DNA of 64,000 bases from Pseudothauera rhizosphaerae (GCF_004801305.1 NZ_SSOD01000008.1:178003-242002), one strand, 5' to 3'; counted from the stretch's first letter, positions 39,833-49,058 are shown. Notes: generated by a model not told the origin, from the letters alone. Translations and numbers: made by a program.

Positions 39833-40660
39833 ATGAAACAGCTTCTGCTCACCGCCCGCCTCGACATCGTCGAATCCCTGCGCGCGCGCTGGTTCCAGGT
39901 CTATACGCTGGTGTTCGGCGGCATCGTCGCGCTGCTCTTCGTCTTCGGGCTCACCGAATCGCGCGTGCTGGGCTTCATCGGGCTGTCGCGCCTGCTGGTG
40001 ACCTACATCCAGCTCACCATGGCCATCCTGCCCATCTTCGTGCTCATCACCACGGTGCGTTCGGTGGCCGGCGACCGCGAGGCGGGTGTCTTCGAGTACC
40101 TGCTGGCGCTGCCGATATCGCTCGGCGCCTGGTTCTGGGGCAAGATCCTGGGCCGCTACGCGGTGATCTTCGCCCCGGTCTTCCTCGCCATGCTCGGCGC
40201 CACCCTGTGGGGCTACTTCGACGGCATCGAGATCCCGTGGGGCATGTTCGCCTACTACACTGCGCTGCTCGCCGTGATGGCGCTGTGCTTCCTGGGCATC
40301 GGCATGTTGCTTTCGGCCGTCGCGCGCACCACCGACGTGGCCCAGGGCGCGGCCTTCCTGGTGTGGCTGGCCTTGCTGCTTTTCCTCGACCTCATCCTGC
40401 TGGGGGTCATGATCCAGGGCCGCATCGACCCGGAACTCGCGGTGGCGATCGCCCTGGCCAACCCGCTGCAGGTGTTCCGCACCGCCGCGCTGGCGATGTT
40501 CGATCCGCAGCTCATCGTGCTCGGGCCGGCCGCCTACGTGATTCTTGACCTCTTCGGCGCGGCGGGCTTCCGTATCTTCGCGCTGGTTTATCCGGCGGCG
40601 CTCGGCATCGGTGCCGCGCTGCTGGGTTACCACCTCTTCCGCAAGGGGGATCTGCTGTGA
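39833..40660 (+). CDS. nosY: ABC transporter permease NosY
   Basis: 275 residues with six transmembrane helices, starting immediately after the nosL stop codon (no gap). ABC-2 type membrane partner of NosF. Features: SLRARWFQVYTLVFGGIV near the N-terminus and RSVAGDREAGVFEYLLALPIS, typical of NosY. The last bases (GTGA) form the start of the TlpA-like gene. Confidence 0.93.
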   Translation: MKQLLLTARLDIVESLRARWFQVYTLVFGGIVALLFVFGLTESRVLGFIGLSRLLVTYIQLTMAILPIFVLITTVRSVAGDREAGVFEYLLALPISLGAWFWGKILGRYAVIFAPVFLAMLGATLWGYFDGIEIPWGMFAYYTALLAVMALCFLGIGMLLSAVARTTDVAQGAAFLVWLALLLFLDLILLGVMIQGRIDPELAVAIALANPLQVFRTAALAMFDPQLIVLGPAAYVILDLFGAAGFRIFALVYPAALGIGAALLGYHLFRKGDLL

Positions 40661-41148
40661 GACGGCTCGCCGGATTCATCCTCGCGCTGTGCGCCGTCTT
40701 CGGCACGGGCGCGTATGCCGCCGGCACGGATTCGCTGTTCGCGGCCACGCTGGTGGGCACCGACGGCAAGCCGGCGGAACTCGCCCATTACCGGGGCAAG
40801 CCCCTGCTGGTGAATTTCTGGGCGCGCTGGTGCGGGCCGTGCCGCACGGAAATGCCGGAACTCGCCGCCCTGCAGAAGGAGTACGGCCCGCAGGGGCTCA
40901 CCGTGCTGGGCATCGCGGTGGAGGACGACCCCGTCGCGGTGCGCGAATTCCTCGCTGCCTACGGCGTGGATTACCCGGTCGCCCTGGGCCGCAGCAAGGG
41001 CATCTGGCTGATGCAGGCGCTGGGCAACGGCAAGGCCGGACTGCCGTTCACGCTTGCCATCGACCGCAAGGGCGAGATCGTCGTGCGCAAGCTCGGCGTG
41101 TTCGGCAAGGACGATTTCGAGTCCATCGCCGGGAGGCTGCTGCAGTGA
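40657..41148 (+). CDS. TlpA-like periplasmic thiol-disulfide oxidoreductase
   Basis: 163 residues with a signal peptide (cleaved near YAAG) and the thioredoxin-fold active site C59-G-P-C62 in WARWCGPCRTEMPEL. Start is GTG overlapping the nosY stop by four bases. In this position it most likely keeps the Cys residues of copper-binding partners (NosL, NosZ CuA, SCO) reduced, as TlpA does for oxidase assembly in other bacteria. That link to N2O reductase is an inference. Confidence 0.85.
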   Translation: MRRLAGFILALCAVFGTGAYAAGTDSLFAATLVGTDGKPAELAHYRGKPLLVNFWARWCGPCRTEMPELAALQKEYGPQGLTVLGIAVEDDPVAVREFLAAYGVDYPVALGRSKGIWLMQALGNGKAGLPFTLAIDRKGEIVVRKLGVFGKDDFESIAGRLLQ

Positions 41149-41870
41149 CGGCGGAGGTGCCGGATTCGGCCAGCTTCGGCCGCTTCGCCGTCTCCCCGGA
41201 GGAGCGCCGCCGGCGCATCCGGCGCGTGTTCGAGGCGGTGGCGCCCCGCTACGACCTGATGAACGACCTGATGAGCTTCGGCATCCACCGCCTGTGGAAG
41301 CGCAGGCTCGCCCGGCGCTGCGCCGGGCGCGGCGGGGTGGTGGTGGACCTGGCGGGCGGCACCGGCGACATGGCCAGGCTGCTGGGCGAAGACGGGCGCA
41401 TGGTGGTGGTGTGCGATCCGTCGTGGGCGATGATGGAAGCGGGGCGCCGGCGCGGCGTGTCCGCGGCGTGGAGCGCGGGGGAGGCCGAGCGCCTGCCCTT
41501 CGCCACCGCCAGCGTGGATCTGCTGACCATCTCCTTCGGCCTGCGCAATGCCACGGACGTCGGCGCGGCGCTGGCCGAGATCCATCGCGTCCTCAAGCCC
41601 GGCGGCCGCTTCGCGTGCCTGGAGTTCTCCCGCCCGGCGCGGTGGCTGGCGCCGTTCTATGACCTATACTCCCGCCTCGTCATTCCGCGTCTGGGCGCCG
41701 CGGTGGCGGGCCAACCCGAAGCCTACGATTACCTCGTCGAATCCATCCGGCGCTTCCCCGACCAGCAGGCCCTGGCCGCGATCCTGGACGGTGCGGGCTT
41801 CCAGTCCGTGAGCTGGGAAAACCTCTCCTTCGGAATCGCATGCATACACTACGCCAATCGTTCCCTCTGA
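41145..41870 (+). CDS. UbiE/MenG-like quinone C-methyltransferase
   Basis: 241 residues; class I SAM methyltransferase. RVFEAVAPRYDLMNDLMSFGIHRLWKR is the UbiE/MenG signature, followed by DLAGGTGDMARLL (SAM site) and SFGLRNATDVGAALAEIHRVLKPGG. It methylates demethylmenaquinone (MenG) and/or the ubiquinone precursor (UbiE). GTG start overlaps the TlpA-like stop by four bases, and a MenA-like gene overlaps its end by 31 bases, so menaquinone is the more likely target here. Confidence 0.85.
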   Translation: MTAEVPDSASFGRFAVSPEERRRRIRRVFEAVAPRYDLMNDLMSFGIHRLWKRRLARRCAGRGGVVVDLAGGTGDMARLLGEDGRMVVVCDPSWAMMEAGRRRGVSAAWSAGEAERLPFATASVDLLTISFGLRNATDVGAALAEIHRVLKPGGRFACLEFSRPARWLAPFYDLYSRLVIPRLGAAVAGQPEAYDYLVESIRRFPDQQALAAILDGAGFQSVSWENLSFGIACIHYANRSL

Positions 41871-42775
41871 GCCGTCCCGCGCAGCCGCGCTGGCTCGCCG
41901 CCCGCGTCTGGTGGCTCGCCGCCCGGCCGCGCACGCTGGGCATCGCGGTGGCCCCGGTGGCGGTGGGAACGGCCCTGGCCGTGGCCGACGGCGCAACGAT
42001 CGCCTGGCTCGTGCTGCTGGCGACGCTGGCGAGCGCGGTGCTGATCCAGATCGGCACCAACCTCTACAACGACGCGGCCGACTTCGAGCGCGGCACCGAC
42101 GGCCCGCGCCGCCTCGGCCCCCTGCGCGTGACCGCCGGCGGCCTGGCGAGTGCGGCGGCGGTCAAGCGCGGCGCCTTGCTTTCCTTCGCCGCTGCGCTCG
42201 CCCTCGGCTGCTACCTGGTGGCGGTGGGCGGCGGCTTCATCCTCGCCATCGGCATCGCCTCCCTGCTGGCCGGCTGGGCCTATTCGGGCGGGCCGCGGCC
42301 CATCTCTCACACGCCGCTGGGGGAACTCTTCGTGCTGGTGTTCTTCGGCGTGCTCGCGGTGTGCGGCAGCCATTGGCTGCAGGCCCAGGCGTTCTCGGCC
42401 GTCGGCGTGGTGGCGGGGCTCGCGGTGGGTGCGCCCGCCGCCGCCGTGCTGCTGGTGAACAACTTCCGCGACCTGGAAACGGACCTGCTGAGCGGGCGGC
42501 GCACCCTGGCCGCGGTGCTCGGCCGCGCGGGCTGCCTGCACGCCTACGGACTGCTCGTCCTGCTGCCCGTGCCGCTGCTCGCCGCCATGGCGCTCGCCGG
42601 CCGTCCCGGCGCGCTCCTGGGCCTCGTCGCCGTGCCGGCCATGGTGCGCCTCATCGGCCGCTTCCGGGCGGCGTCCGGCCAGGCGTTCAACGCCGTGCTG
42701 GCCGACACCGCGCGCGGCGGCAGCGTGCTGGGGCTGGCGATGGCCGCCGGTCTGCTGGTCGAAAGCCTGTTCTGA
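41840..42775 (+). CDS. menA: 1,4-dihydroxy-2-naphthoate prenyltransferase MenA-like (UbiA superfamily)
   Basis: 311 residues with eight to nine membrane helices. The Asp-rich motif NLYNDAADFERGTDGPRR binds prenyl diphosphate, and a second one is NNFRDLETDLLSGRRTLA. The N-terminal WWLAARPRTLGIAVAPVAVGTALA is like MenA rather than UbiA. It prenylates dihydroxynaphthoate in menaquinone synthesis. The ATG at 41840 lies within the end of the methyltransferase gene; no later start would keep the first helix complete. Last gene of the nos transcript by overlap. Confidence 0.8.
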   Translation: MHTLRQSFPLSRPAQPRWLAARVWWLAARPRTLGIAVAPVAVGTALAVADGATIAWLVLLATLASAVLIQIGTNLYNDAADFERGTDGPRRLGPLRVTAGGLASAAAVKRGALLSFAAALALGCYLVAVGGGFILAIGIASLLAGWAYSGGPRPISHTPLGELFVLVFFGVLAVCGSHWLQAQAFSAVGVVAGLAVGAPAAAVLLVNNFRDLETDLLSGRRTLAAVLGRAGCLHAYGLLVLLPVPLLAAMALAGRPGALLGLVAVPAMVRLIGRFRAASGQAFNAVLADTARGGSVLGLAMAAGLLVESLF

Positions 42776-42785
42776 GCCCGCCCCG

Positions 42786-43700
42786 GTGCTGGCCGACGTG
42801 CTGCTCCCCACCGCGCTGGCGTTCATCATGTTCTCGGTCGGGCTGTCGCTGCGGCCGGAGGATTTCCGCCAGGTCTTCGTCCGGCCGGCGGCATTGGCGG
42901 CGGGGCTGGCCGGCCAGTTGCTGCTGGTGCCGCTGGCGGCGCTCGCGGTGGTTCTGTTCCTCGGCCTGCCGGGCGAACCCGCGGTTGGCCTGCTGCTCCT
43001 CGCCGCCTGTCCGGGCGGCGCCAGTTCCGCCTTCCTGACCCGGCTCGCGCGCGGCAACACCGCGCTGTCGCTGACCATCACCGTGATCAGCAGCCTGGCG
43101 GCGCTGCTCACCTTTCCGCTGCTGGCCAAGCTGGTGTTCGTCCATCTCGCGAGCGGTGCCTTCGCCGATGCGGTCGGACAACTGGGCGCGCTACCCGTGG
43201 AGCGGCTGGTGGGCAGCGTGCTCGTGGTCACCACCCTGCCCACGGCGCTGGGTGTGGCCCTGCGCCGCCGGCTGGGGCAGGGCGGCGAACGGGTGGAACG
43301 TGCCGTCGGGCGGGTGGCGACGGTGTTCTTCGCCGCCATCGTGCTGGGGACCTTCCTCGCCCATCGACACACGATCCTGACCAGCTTCCCGTCCGTGGGG
43401 CCGGCCGCGCTGCTGCTCAACGTGCTCGCGATGGCGGGCGGCTACGCACTGGTGGCGGCGGTCGGCGCCGGCCGCCGGGACGCCGTGGCGGGGGCGATGG
43501 AGTGCGGCCTGCAGAACGCGGGCCTGGGCATCTTCGTCGCCATTTCGCTGCTGCACAATCCGCCGATGGCCGCGCCCAGCGTCGTCTATGCGCTGGTGAT
43601 GAACATGGGGGCGCTGGCCCTGGTGTATTTGTCGCGCATGCGCCTGGCGCGCGGCTGCGCGTTCGGCGGCCAGCAGGCTGGTGAACAACCCCGGCCGTGA
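42786..43700 (+). CDS. Bile acid:sodium symporter (BASS) family transporter
   Basis: 304 residues with about nine hydrophobic helices. The blocks LLLAACPGGASSAFLTRLARGN and ECGLQNAGLGIFVA match the crossover regions of BASS-type transporters. Substrate unknown; bacterial members move organic acids or sulfonates. GTG start at 42786, eleven bases after the MenA-like gene, so it may be in the same transcript. It converges with the autotransporter gene. Confidence 0.85.
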   Translation: MLADVLLPTALAFIMFSVGLSLRPEDFRQVFVRPAALAAGLAGQLLLVPLAALAVVLFLGLPGEPAVGLLLLAACPGGASSAFLTRLARGNTALSLTITVISSLAALLTFPLLAKLVFVHLASGAFADAVGQLGALPVERLVGSVLVVTTLPTALGVALRRRLGQGGERVERAVGRVATVFFAAIVLGTFLAHRHTILTSFPSVGPAALLLNVLAMAGGYALVAAVGAGRRDAVAGAMECGLQNAGLGIFVAISLLHNPPMAAPSVVYALVMNMGALALVYLSRMRLARGCAFGGQQAGEQPRP

Positions 43701-43764
43701 GTCCGGGCGCGGTTCTCGATGCAGCCACGCATCCGCAACGGTCGGCAGGAAAGGCAGCCGGGAA

Positions 43765-46700
43765 CTACCACCGGACGCGGACGCCGCCAATCCCGCCGAC
43801 GCCATGCTGCATCCGCCCGTCGAGTTTGGTCGTATAGCTCACGGACAGGAAGGCGGCGACGTTGTCCGACAGCTTCATCGCCATGCCGCCCCGCAATTCC
43901 AGCGATGTGCCGCCCAGCGAAGTCGCCACCTTCGTATCTTCGAACGTCACGTTCGACGTCTTCCCGAAGTTGCGCCATACGTTGAGGCTGAGGAAGGATT
44001 GCCACGGACGGCTGCGGACCAGCGTGTCGTGCTCCAGCCTCACGCCCAGCCGCCCGGTGAGTGCATCGAAATCGCGGTAGTCGATGGAAGAATAGGGGTC
44101 GCGGGTATCGTCCAGGCCGATGCGCTGCCAGACGATCTGCCCCTGCGGCTCGATGGTCCACTTGCCATCGAGGGGGAAAGGGACGCCGCTCTCGAGCGAG
44201 GCAGCGAAGGCGCTGCCGTGGATGTCGGCTCCCGCGCCGAGTTTCGATTCGGCATCTCCACGGAAATGCGTGTACATCGCGACCGTATCGACGTACCAGC
44301 GGCGGGGGCCGATCCGCGTCCAGTAAAGGCCGATGCTGTCTCCGGTGAGATCCAGGTCGCCGGAGCGGTTGCGGTCGATCGACAGCGTATTGCCGAAAAC
44401 GGTCCCGTGTGTCTCGGTATGCGTGTAGAACGCCCCGGCGCGATCCTCGCGCCCCTGCTCGTCGCTGCGGGCGTAGAGGTCGGACCCCACCTGCACGCCC
44501 CACATGCGGCTGCTGATCTGGGGGGACAACTGGTAATCGATGCCGCCGACCCTTGAACGCCATCGCTGGTCGCGATCGTCGCCGAACACGCGCGCCCATG
44601 CGTTGCCGGTGGTGCCGCTGACGTCCAGCAGCGCCTGGTCGCCGCGGCGTTGGTGAAAGGTGCCGATGGCTGCCATGCCGATCTGCTGGGCCATCGCGGG
44701 CATGAGGACGTAGCCGGGAATCTCCGGACGGATCAGCGGAATGTCCGGCGGCGATGGCGGATCGACGGGGGGCACCGGCGGCGGATCGACGGGCGGCGTC
44801 GGCGGTTCCGGCGGATCGACGGGGGGTGTCGGCGGCTCCGGCGGCGGATCGACGGGCGGCGGCTCCGGTGGCGGAGGAATGGGCAGCGGCGGCGTCGGAA
44901 TCAGCGGCGCCGGCGGCAGCGGTGCCGGCAGCGTCGATGGCGGAGACGGCGGCGCGGGGCCCGGTGGCGTCGGTTCGAGCGGAATCGTCGGCACCGGGGC
45001 CGGCAACGTCGTTGGGGGAATGGGCGGCGGCGGCACCGGTATCGGCAGCACGGTGGGCGGCACCACGGGCTGGGACACGCTCGAGCGGAGGAACCAGTCG
45101 TTGTCGTTGGCAGCGTTGGACGTCACGCCGCCGCGAAACAGCGCGTACTCGTACACGCCGGCTGCCACCCGGCTGCCGAGCACGAACGCGCCTGCCGTCG
45201 TGACGGCGCCGCCCACCGCGTCCACCACCCGGATGCCATCTCCGGTGGTCATCGCGCCCGGGCCGTTCAGGTTGGACACGTTCAGCGCGGTCAGCCCGGA
45301 TGCCGTCGGGTTTGCCGTCGCGCTCGAATTCTTCTGGATCACGAGTTGATCGGAGGGCGAATCGTCGCTGCCCAGCACGGTCTGCAGATTGAGGCGCCCG
45401 TTCTGGCCGGTGTAGTTGCCGTAGATCACGAAACGGTCGGTCGCCGTCGCCGGACCGTTGGTCAGATCGATGGTCCCGGCATTGTTGACGCTGACCAGCG
45501 CACCCGGATTCCACGGCCTGACGGCGTGCGTGCCGTTTCCGGCCAGCGCGGCACTGCTGCTGTCGATGGAAATAACGCCCGTCCCCGTTCCGGGATCGCC
45601 CAGGGTCAGCGTGCTGTAGTTCTTGAAGGTGAGCTGGGAACGGAAGTTGAGCGCTATGCTTTCCCAGTAGGTGAGCTGGGCCACGTCGAGGCCGGTACTG
45701 CCGTTTTGCGTATTGCTCCATACCAGGCGGTCGTTCTCCGACAGCCCGCCGTCCACGAGCAGGCCGGAAACCAGGTTGGTGGCATCGAGGCCGGAGAGCA
45801 GCGCATAGTCGCTGCCTTCTCCCATCCGGATACCGGCGACGATCCGGCCGCCCTGCCAGGCCAGGGTGTCGTTTCCTGCGCCTGCCTGCACGTCCGAGCT
45901 GATCGTGCCGTCGAAGATGAATGCGAGGTCGTTGCCGTTGCCGAGGTTGACCGTGCAGCAGATGGTCCCCTCGAACTGGGCGAAGATGTCGTTGCCGTCG
46001 CCCAGATTGACGCTGCCGTTGGTCTGCAGCCGGTTGGCGAACAGATCGTTGCCGGACCCCAGATTGACCGGGCCATTGATCACGCCGCTGTTGCTTATGG
46101 TGATGAACGCGTTGCCGGTGCTGCTGATGCCGTTGATGACGCCGGTAGCCCGGTTGATGATGGTGTTGTCGTACTGGCTGGAAGCCGTGTGTGCGTTGGC
46201 GAACGCGAGTCCCTGATTGAAGAGCCCGCTGTTGTCGATTGTATTGAGCGGCCCCGAGAGGATGAGCTGGTTGATCGCCGCGCCGGTCCGGTTGATGACC
46301 GTGTTCGAGGATGTCGCGTTCAGCGTGACGGAATTGTTGAGAACACCGAAGTTGTCGACGCGGTTCTCGGCGCCCGACAGGATCACGGTATTGACGGAGC
46401 GTCCGGTCCGGACGATCAACTCGTTGGAGCCGGAGCCCGTCGCCGAAAGCGTGGTGCCGCCAAACGTGCCGTTCTGATCGAACGTGAGATCGCCGTTGCC
46501 GGTAATGGTCACGTTGCCGTTGATCTGGCCGTTGTTCTGGAACCAGAGCGTCATCAGGCCGTCGATGACCACCGACCCGTTGATCGTCGCGCCGGGCTCC
46601 ACCGTGACCGCGACGTCCGGACCCGGGGGCGGCGGCGGGACGATGGTCAGCCCGGATGGCTCGTTGCCCGAGCAGGTCACCGTGCCGGCATCGATCGTCG

Positions 46701-46884
46701 TGCATTGCGCGAATGCTCGCTCACCGGACAGGAAGAGGAAAAGCGGGATGGCCGACAGGGCCATCGGCTGCCACATGAACGGCAAGCGGATATGCTTTTG
46801 TCCTCCCCTTTCCGCGCGGATGAATGCATGCATCGCGCGTGCAGCACCGCTCCAAAGGACACCTCCAGGATTCGAGCGTCGCAT
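43765..46884 (-). CDS. Autotransporter (type V secretion) with proline-rich linker
   Basis: 1039 residues. Order: an extended signal peptide (about 59 residues, ending ERAFAQ), a repetitive beta-helical passenger with GxGND-type turns (NLGSGNDLF, NLGDGNDIF, NLGNGNDLA, AGAGNDTLA) near residues 270-345, a proline-rich stretch (about 620-745; PVDPPEPPTPP-like units), and a beta-barrel translocator (about the last 270 residues) that ends in the aromatic RVRW. The ATG at 46884 is chosen because GGGAGGTGG lies eight bases upstream. The ligand or surface function of the passenger is unknown. Confidence 0.85.
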   Translation of the reverse strand: MRRSNPGGVLWSGAARAMHAFIRAERGGQKHIRLPFMWQPMALSAIPLFLFLSGERAFAQCTTIDAGTVTCSGNEPSGLTIVPPPPPGPDVAVTVEPGATINGSVVIDGLMTLWFQNNGQINGNVTITGNGDLTFDQNGTFGGTTLSATGSGSNELIVRTGRSVNTVILSGAENRVDNFGVLNNSVTLNATSSNTVINRTGAAINQLILSGPLNTIDNSGLFNQGLAFANAHTASSQYDNTIINRATGVINGISSTGNAFITISNSGVINGPVNLGSGNDLFANRLQTNGSVNLGDGNDIFAQFEGTICCTVNLGNGNDLAFIFDGTISSDVQAGAGNDTLAWQGGRIVAGIRMGEGSDYALLSGLDATNLVSGLLVDGGLSENDRLVWSNTQNGSTGLDVAQLTYWESIALNFRSQLTFKNYSTLTLGDPGTGTGVISIDSSSAALAGNGTHAVRPWNPGALVSVNNAGTIDLTNGPATATDRFVIYGNYTGQNGRLNLQTVLGSDDSPSDQLVIQKNSSATANPTASGLTALNVSNLNGPGAMTTGDGIRVVDAVGGAVTTAGAFVLGSRVAAGVYEYALFRGGVTSNAANDNDWFLRSSVSQPVVPPTVLPIPVPPPPIPPTTLPAPVPTIPLEPTPPGPAPPSPPSTLPAPLPPAPLIPTPPLPIPPPPEPPPVDPPPEPPTPPVDPPEPPTPPVDPPPVPPVDPPSPPDIPLIRPEIPGYVLMPAMAQQIGMAAIGTFHQRRGDQALLDVSGTTGNAWARVFGDDRDQRWRSRVGGIDYQLSPQISSRMWGVQVGSDLYARSDEQGREDRAGAFYTHTETHGTVFGNTLSIDRNRSGDLDLTGDSIGLYWTRIGPRRWYVDTVAMYTHFRGDAESKLGAGADIHGSAFAASLESGVPFPLDGKWTIEPQGQIVWQRIGLDDTRDPYSSIDYRDFDALTGRLGVRLEHDTLVRSRPWQSFLSLNVWRNFGKTSNVTFEDTKVATSLGGTSLELRGGMAMKLSDNVAAFLSVSYTTKLDGRMQHGVGGIGGVRVRW
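44756..45080. repeat. Low-complexity repeat encoding the Pro-rich linker
   Basis: Imperfect repeats of GGCGGATCGACGGG and related GGCGGTG-rich units. On the minus strand they encode PVDPP, PEPPTPP and similar units of the autotransporter linker. Such tracts tend to change in copy number. Confidence 0.7.
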
Positions 46885-47103
46885 GGGCCAGCCACCTCCC
46901 TGTCCGCGGTTTGCCGCCGGGAAAACGTCTGCATCGTGTCAGCCACGTTTCCAGCATCGGTCAGCGTAGGGCAAGTATAGGAAAGGCAACGAAATATCCA
47001 AGAAAGTCATCTTGAATTATCCGAAAAGCGCCAAAGTGTCGCCGTTCAGCTACGCGAGCCTGGAACAGTGCGTGCCGAAGGAGCACCCGCTCTTGCCGCC
47101 CCG
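46885..47103 (-). promoter_or_regulatory. AT-rich region upstream of the autotransporter
   Basis: 219 bases between the autotransporter start and the end of the second nosD-like gene. The patch 46970-47025 is much richer in A and T than its surroundings and is the likely autotransporter promoter. No specific operator was recognised. Confidence 0.35.
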
Positions 47104-48312
47104 TCAGGGCATGCGCGGCGCGGTGTCGCGCAGGATGAGGGCCGGCGCGGCGAAGGGGGCCAGCCGTTCGAGGAAGTCGAGCAGTTCCAGCACCGGCGAA
47201 TTGCGGAAGAAGGTGGTGTCCGGCGTTTCCAGCCAGATTCGGTCCGCATAGGCGTAGATTTCGTGCGGCCGGTCGCCGCGGCCGTCGCCGTCCAGGTCGA
47301 AGCCCTCGTAGTCGTCCCAGGCATTGCCCCACCAGGTGTCGTTGAGCGGGTCGCCGTCGCCGACGATGGTGACCGGCCACAGGTTGCCGCGGAAGGTGTT
47401 GTCCATGGCGATGTGGCCGCCGCGCACCCCGTAGAAATGGACGCCGGTGACGTTGTGGGCGATGAGATTGCCGGCGAATACGACGCGGTTGATCGGGTCG
47501 GTCGGAGAGTCGGCCATGATGCCGTGGGCGCAGTGCACGATCTCGTTGTCCTGGACGAGCGCGGCGGAGATTTCCTTGAGCGCGATGCAGGCGCCCGAGA
47601 CGTCCCGGGCGTGCATGATGCGGTTGCCGCGCACGAGCATGCCGTCGGAATTGAGCGCGACCACGCCTGCCGCGTTGTGCTCGAAGACGTTGTTTTCCAC
47701 GACGCTGCGGTGGGAGAAGAGGAAGTTCAGCGCGCGCCGGCTTTCGCGCACGGCGTTGCCGACGAAGCGGTTGCGCGGCGAGTTGGTCACCGTGACGTCG
47801 CGTACCTGCGCGATGTCGTTGCCCTCGATGCGGTTGCGCGTGCTGTACCACAGGCGCAGGCCGTCCCCGCGGTAAGCCGGGTCATCGCCGCGCGAGCGGA
47901 TGCGGTTGCCGCGCACCGTGCTGCCGTGCACGTCGTGCAGGGTGATGCCGAAGAGGACGTCTTCGAGCACGTTGTCCTCGATGAGCAGGGCGCGGCCTTC
48001 GGCCATGACGCCGCCGTCGAGGGCGTCGTGGGAATCGCCGCTGCCGCGCAGGATGAGTCCGCGCAGGGTCACGCCGTCCGCGCGCACCGTCAGCACGGTG
48101 CCCCGGCCGCCGCCGTCGATGACCACCTCGCCGTTTCCTTCCAGGGTCAGCGGCTTGGTGATGGTCGCGGGGCCGTCATAGATGCCGGGCAGCAGGCGCA
48201 GCACGCCACCGGCGGGGGCGGCGTCGATCCAGGCTTGCAGGGGCTGGGCGGCAAGGGCGGCGCCCGCGCAGGACAGGCAGAGCAGCAGTGAAAGGAGGGT
48301 GCGCGGCATCAT
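47104..48312 (-). CDS. Second NosD-like beta-helix protein
   Basis: 402 residues with a signal peptide (MMPRTLLSLLLCLSCAGAALA) and right-handed beta-helix repeats (DGLRLWYSTRNRIEGNDI, MLVRGNRIMHA, LVQDNEIVHC). It ends with the same NSPVLELLDFLERLAPF block as NosD at 35230-36591, so it is a clear paralogue. It has no nosF or nosY partner next to it. It may serve another copper enzyme, or be a divergent copy. The exact start (48312 or 48309) is not fixed. Confidence 0.85.
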   Translation of the reverse strand: MMPRTLLSLLLCLSCAGAALAAQPLQAWIDAAPAGGVLRLLPGIYDGPATITKPLTLEGNGEVVIDGGGRGTVLTVRADGVTLRGLILRGSGDSHDALDGGVMAEGRALLIEDNVLEDVLFGITLHDVHGSTVRGNRIRSRGDDPAYRGDGLRLWYSTRNRIEGNDIAQVRDVTVTNSPRNRFVGNAVRESRRALNFLFSHRSVVENNVFEHNAAGVVALNSDGMLVRGNRIMHARDVSGACIALKEISAALVQDNEIVHCAHGIMADSPTDPINRVVFAGNLIAHNVTGVHFYGVRGGHIAMDNTFRGNLWPVTIVGDGDPLNDTWWGNAWDDYEGFDLDGDGRGDRPHEIYAYADRIWLETPDTTFFRNSPVLELLDFLERLAPFAAPALILRDTAPRMP

Positions 48313-48394
48313 CGCGCCATTGTGCCCGCCGGAGCGCGGCCGGTCTTCGATCCAGGTCAAGTCGGCGCGGTTCGTGTGCCGGCGGCCACCGGAT

Positions 48395-49054
48395 TCAGCC
48401 GGCGCGCCATCTCAGCCGCGGCCAGCCGTGCGCCTGGGCGATGCGGGTGAGGTGCTCGTCCCCATTGACCACCACGGGATGGCTCACGGCCCGCAGCAGG
48501 GGCAGGTCGTTGGCCGAATCGCTGTAGAAGTGGCGTTCCCGCGGCGGCGGGCCGGGGAGCGCGGCGGCGAGCCAGCCTTCCACGCAGGGCACCTTCTGCG
48601 CGCCGAAGCAGGCCGGGCCGAGGATGCGGCCGGTCAGCCGGCCGTCTTGTTCCTCGGCCACGGGCGCAATCACCGGGAGGGCGAGCAGCCGGCCGATTTC
48701 ATCGGACAGGAAGCTGTGGGTGGCGGTGACGATGGCCAGCACGTGGCCCGCGCCGCGGTGGCGCTCGACCGCGGCGCGGGCGGCCGCCGGGATGCGCGGC
48801 GCGATGCGTTCGGCGACGAAGGTGCGCAGGACGTCCCGCCAGGCCGCCGCCGGGCGGTCGCGCAGCAGGCCGATGTGGAAGGCGAGGTAGTCGTGGATGT
48901 CCAGTTCGCGGGCGGCATAGCGGGCCATGTAGTCGGCCTGGCGGGCGAGGGCGGCGGCGGGCAGGTGGCCCCGTTCCACGAGGTGTTCCAGCCACAGGCA
49001 GTTGGTGTCGCCGTCGAGCAGGGTGTGGTCGAGATCGAAGAGGGCGAGGGGCAT
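48395..49054 (-). CDS. HAD-IB family phosphatase (SerB-like)
   Basis: 219 residues. Nucleophile motif FDLDHTLLDGD at residues 5-15, motif II in IVTATHSF and motif IV in YSDSANDLPLL. This is the phosphoserine-phosphatase-like branch of HAD hydrolases. It is the last gene of an operon with a phosphodiesterase and an ABC importer, so it probably removes the phosphate from an imported or hydrolysed phosphate ester. The substrate is not deducible. Confidence 0.8.
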   Translation of the reverse strand: MPLALFDLDHTLLDGDTNCLWLEHLVERGHLPAAALARQADYMARYAARELDIHDYLAFHIGLLRDRPAAAWRDVLRTFVAERIAPRIPAAARAAVERHRGAGHVLAIVTATHSFLSDEIGRLLALPVIAPVAEEQDGRLTGRILGPACFGAQKVPCVEGWLAAALPGPPPRERHFYSDSANDLPLLRAVSHPVVVNGDEHLTRIAQAHGWPRLRWRAG

Positions 49055-49058
49055 GGGG

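Noticed and set aside
44650..46980. Plus-strand open frame of 776 codons opposite the autotransporter
   Set aside because: Arg/Gly-rich shadow of the minus-strand autotransporter, which has signal peptide, linker and barrel.
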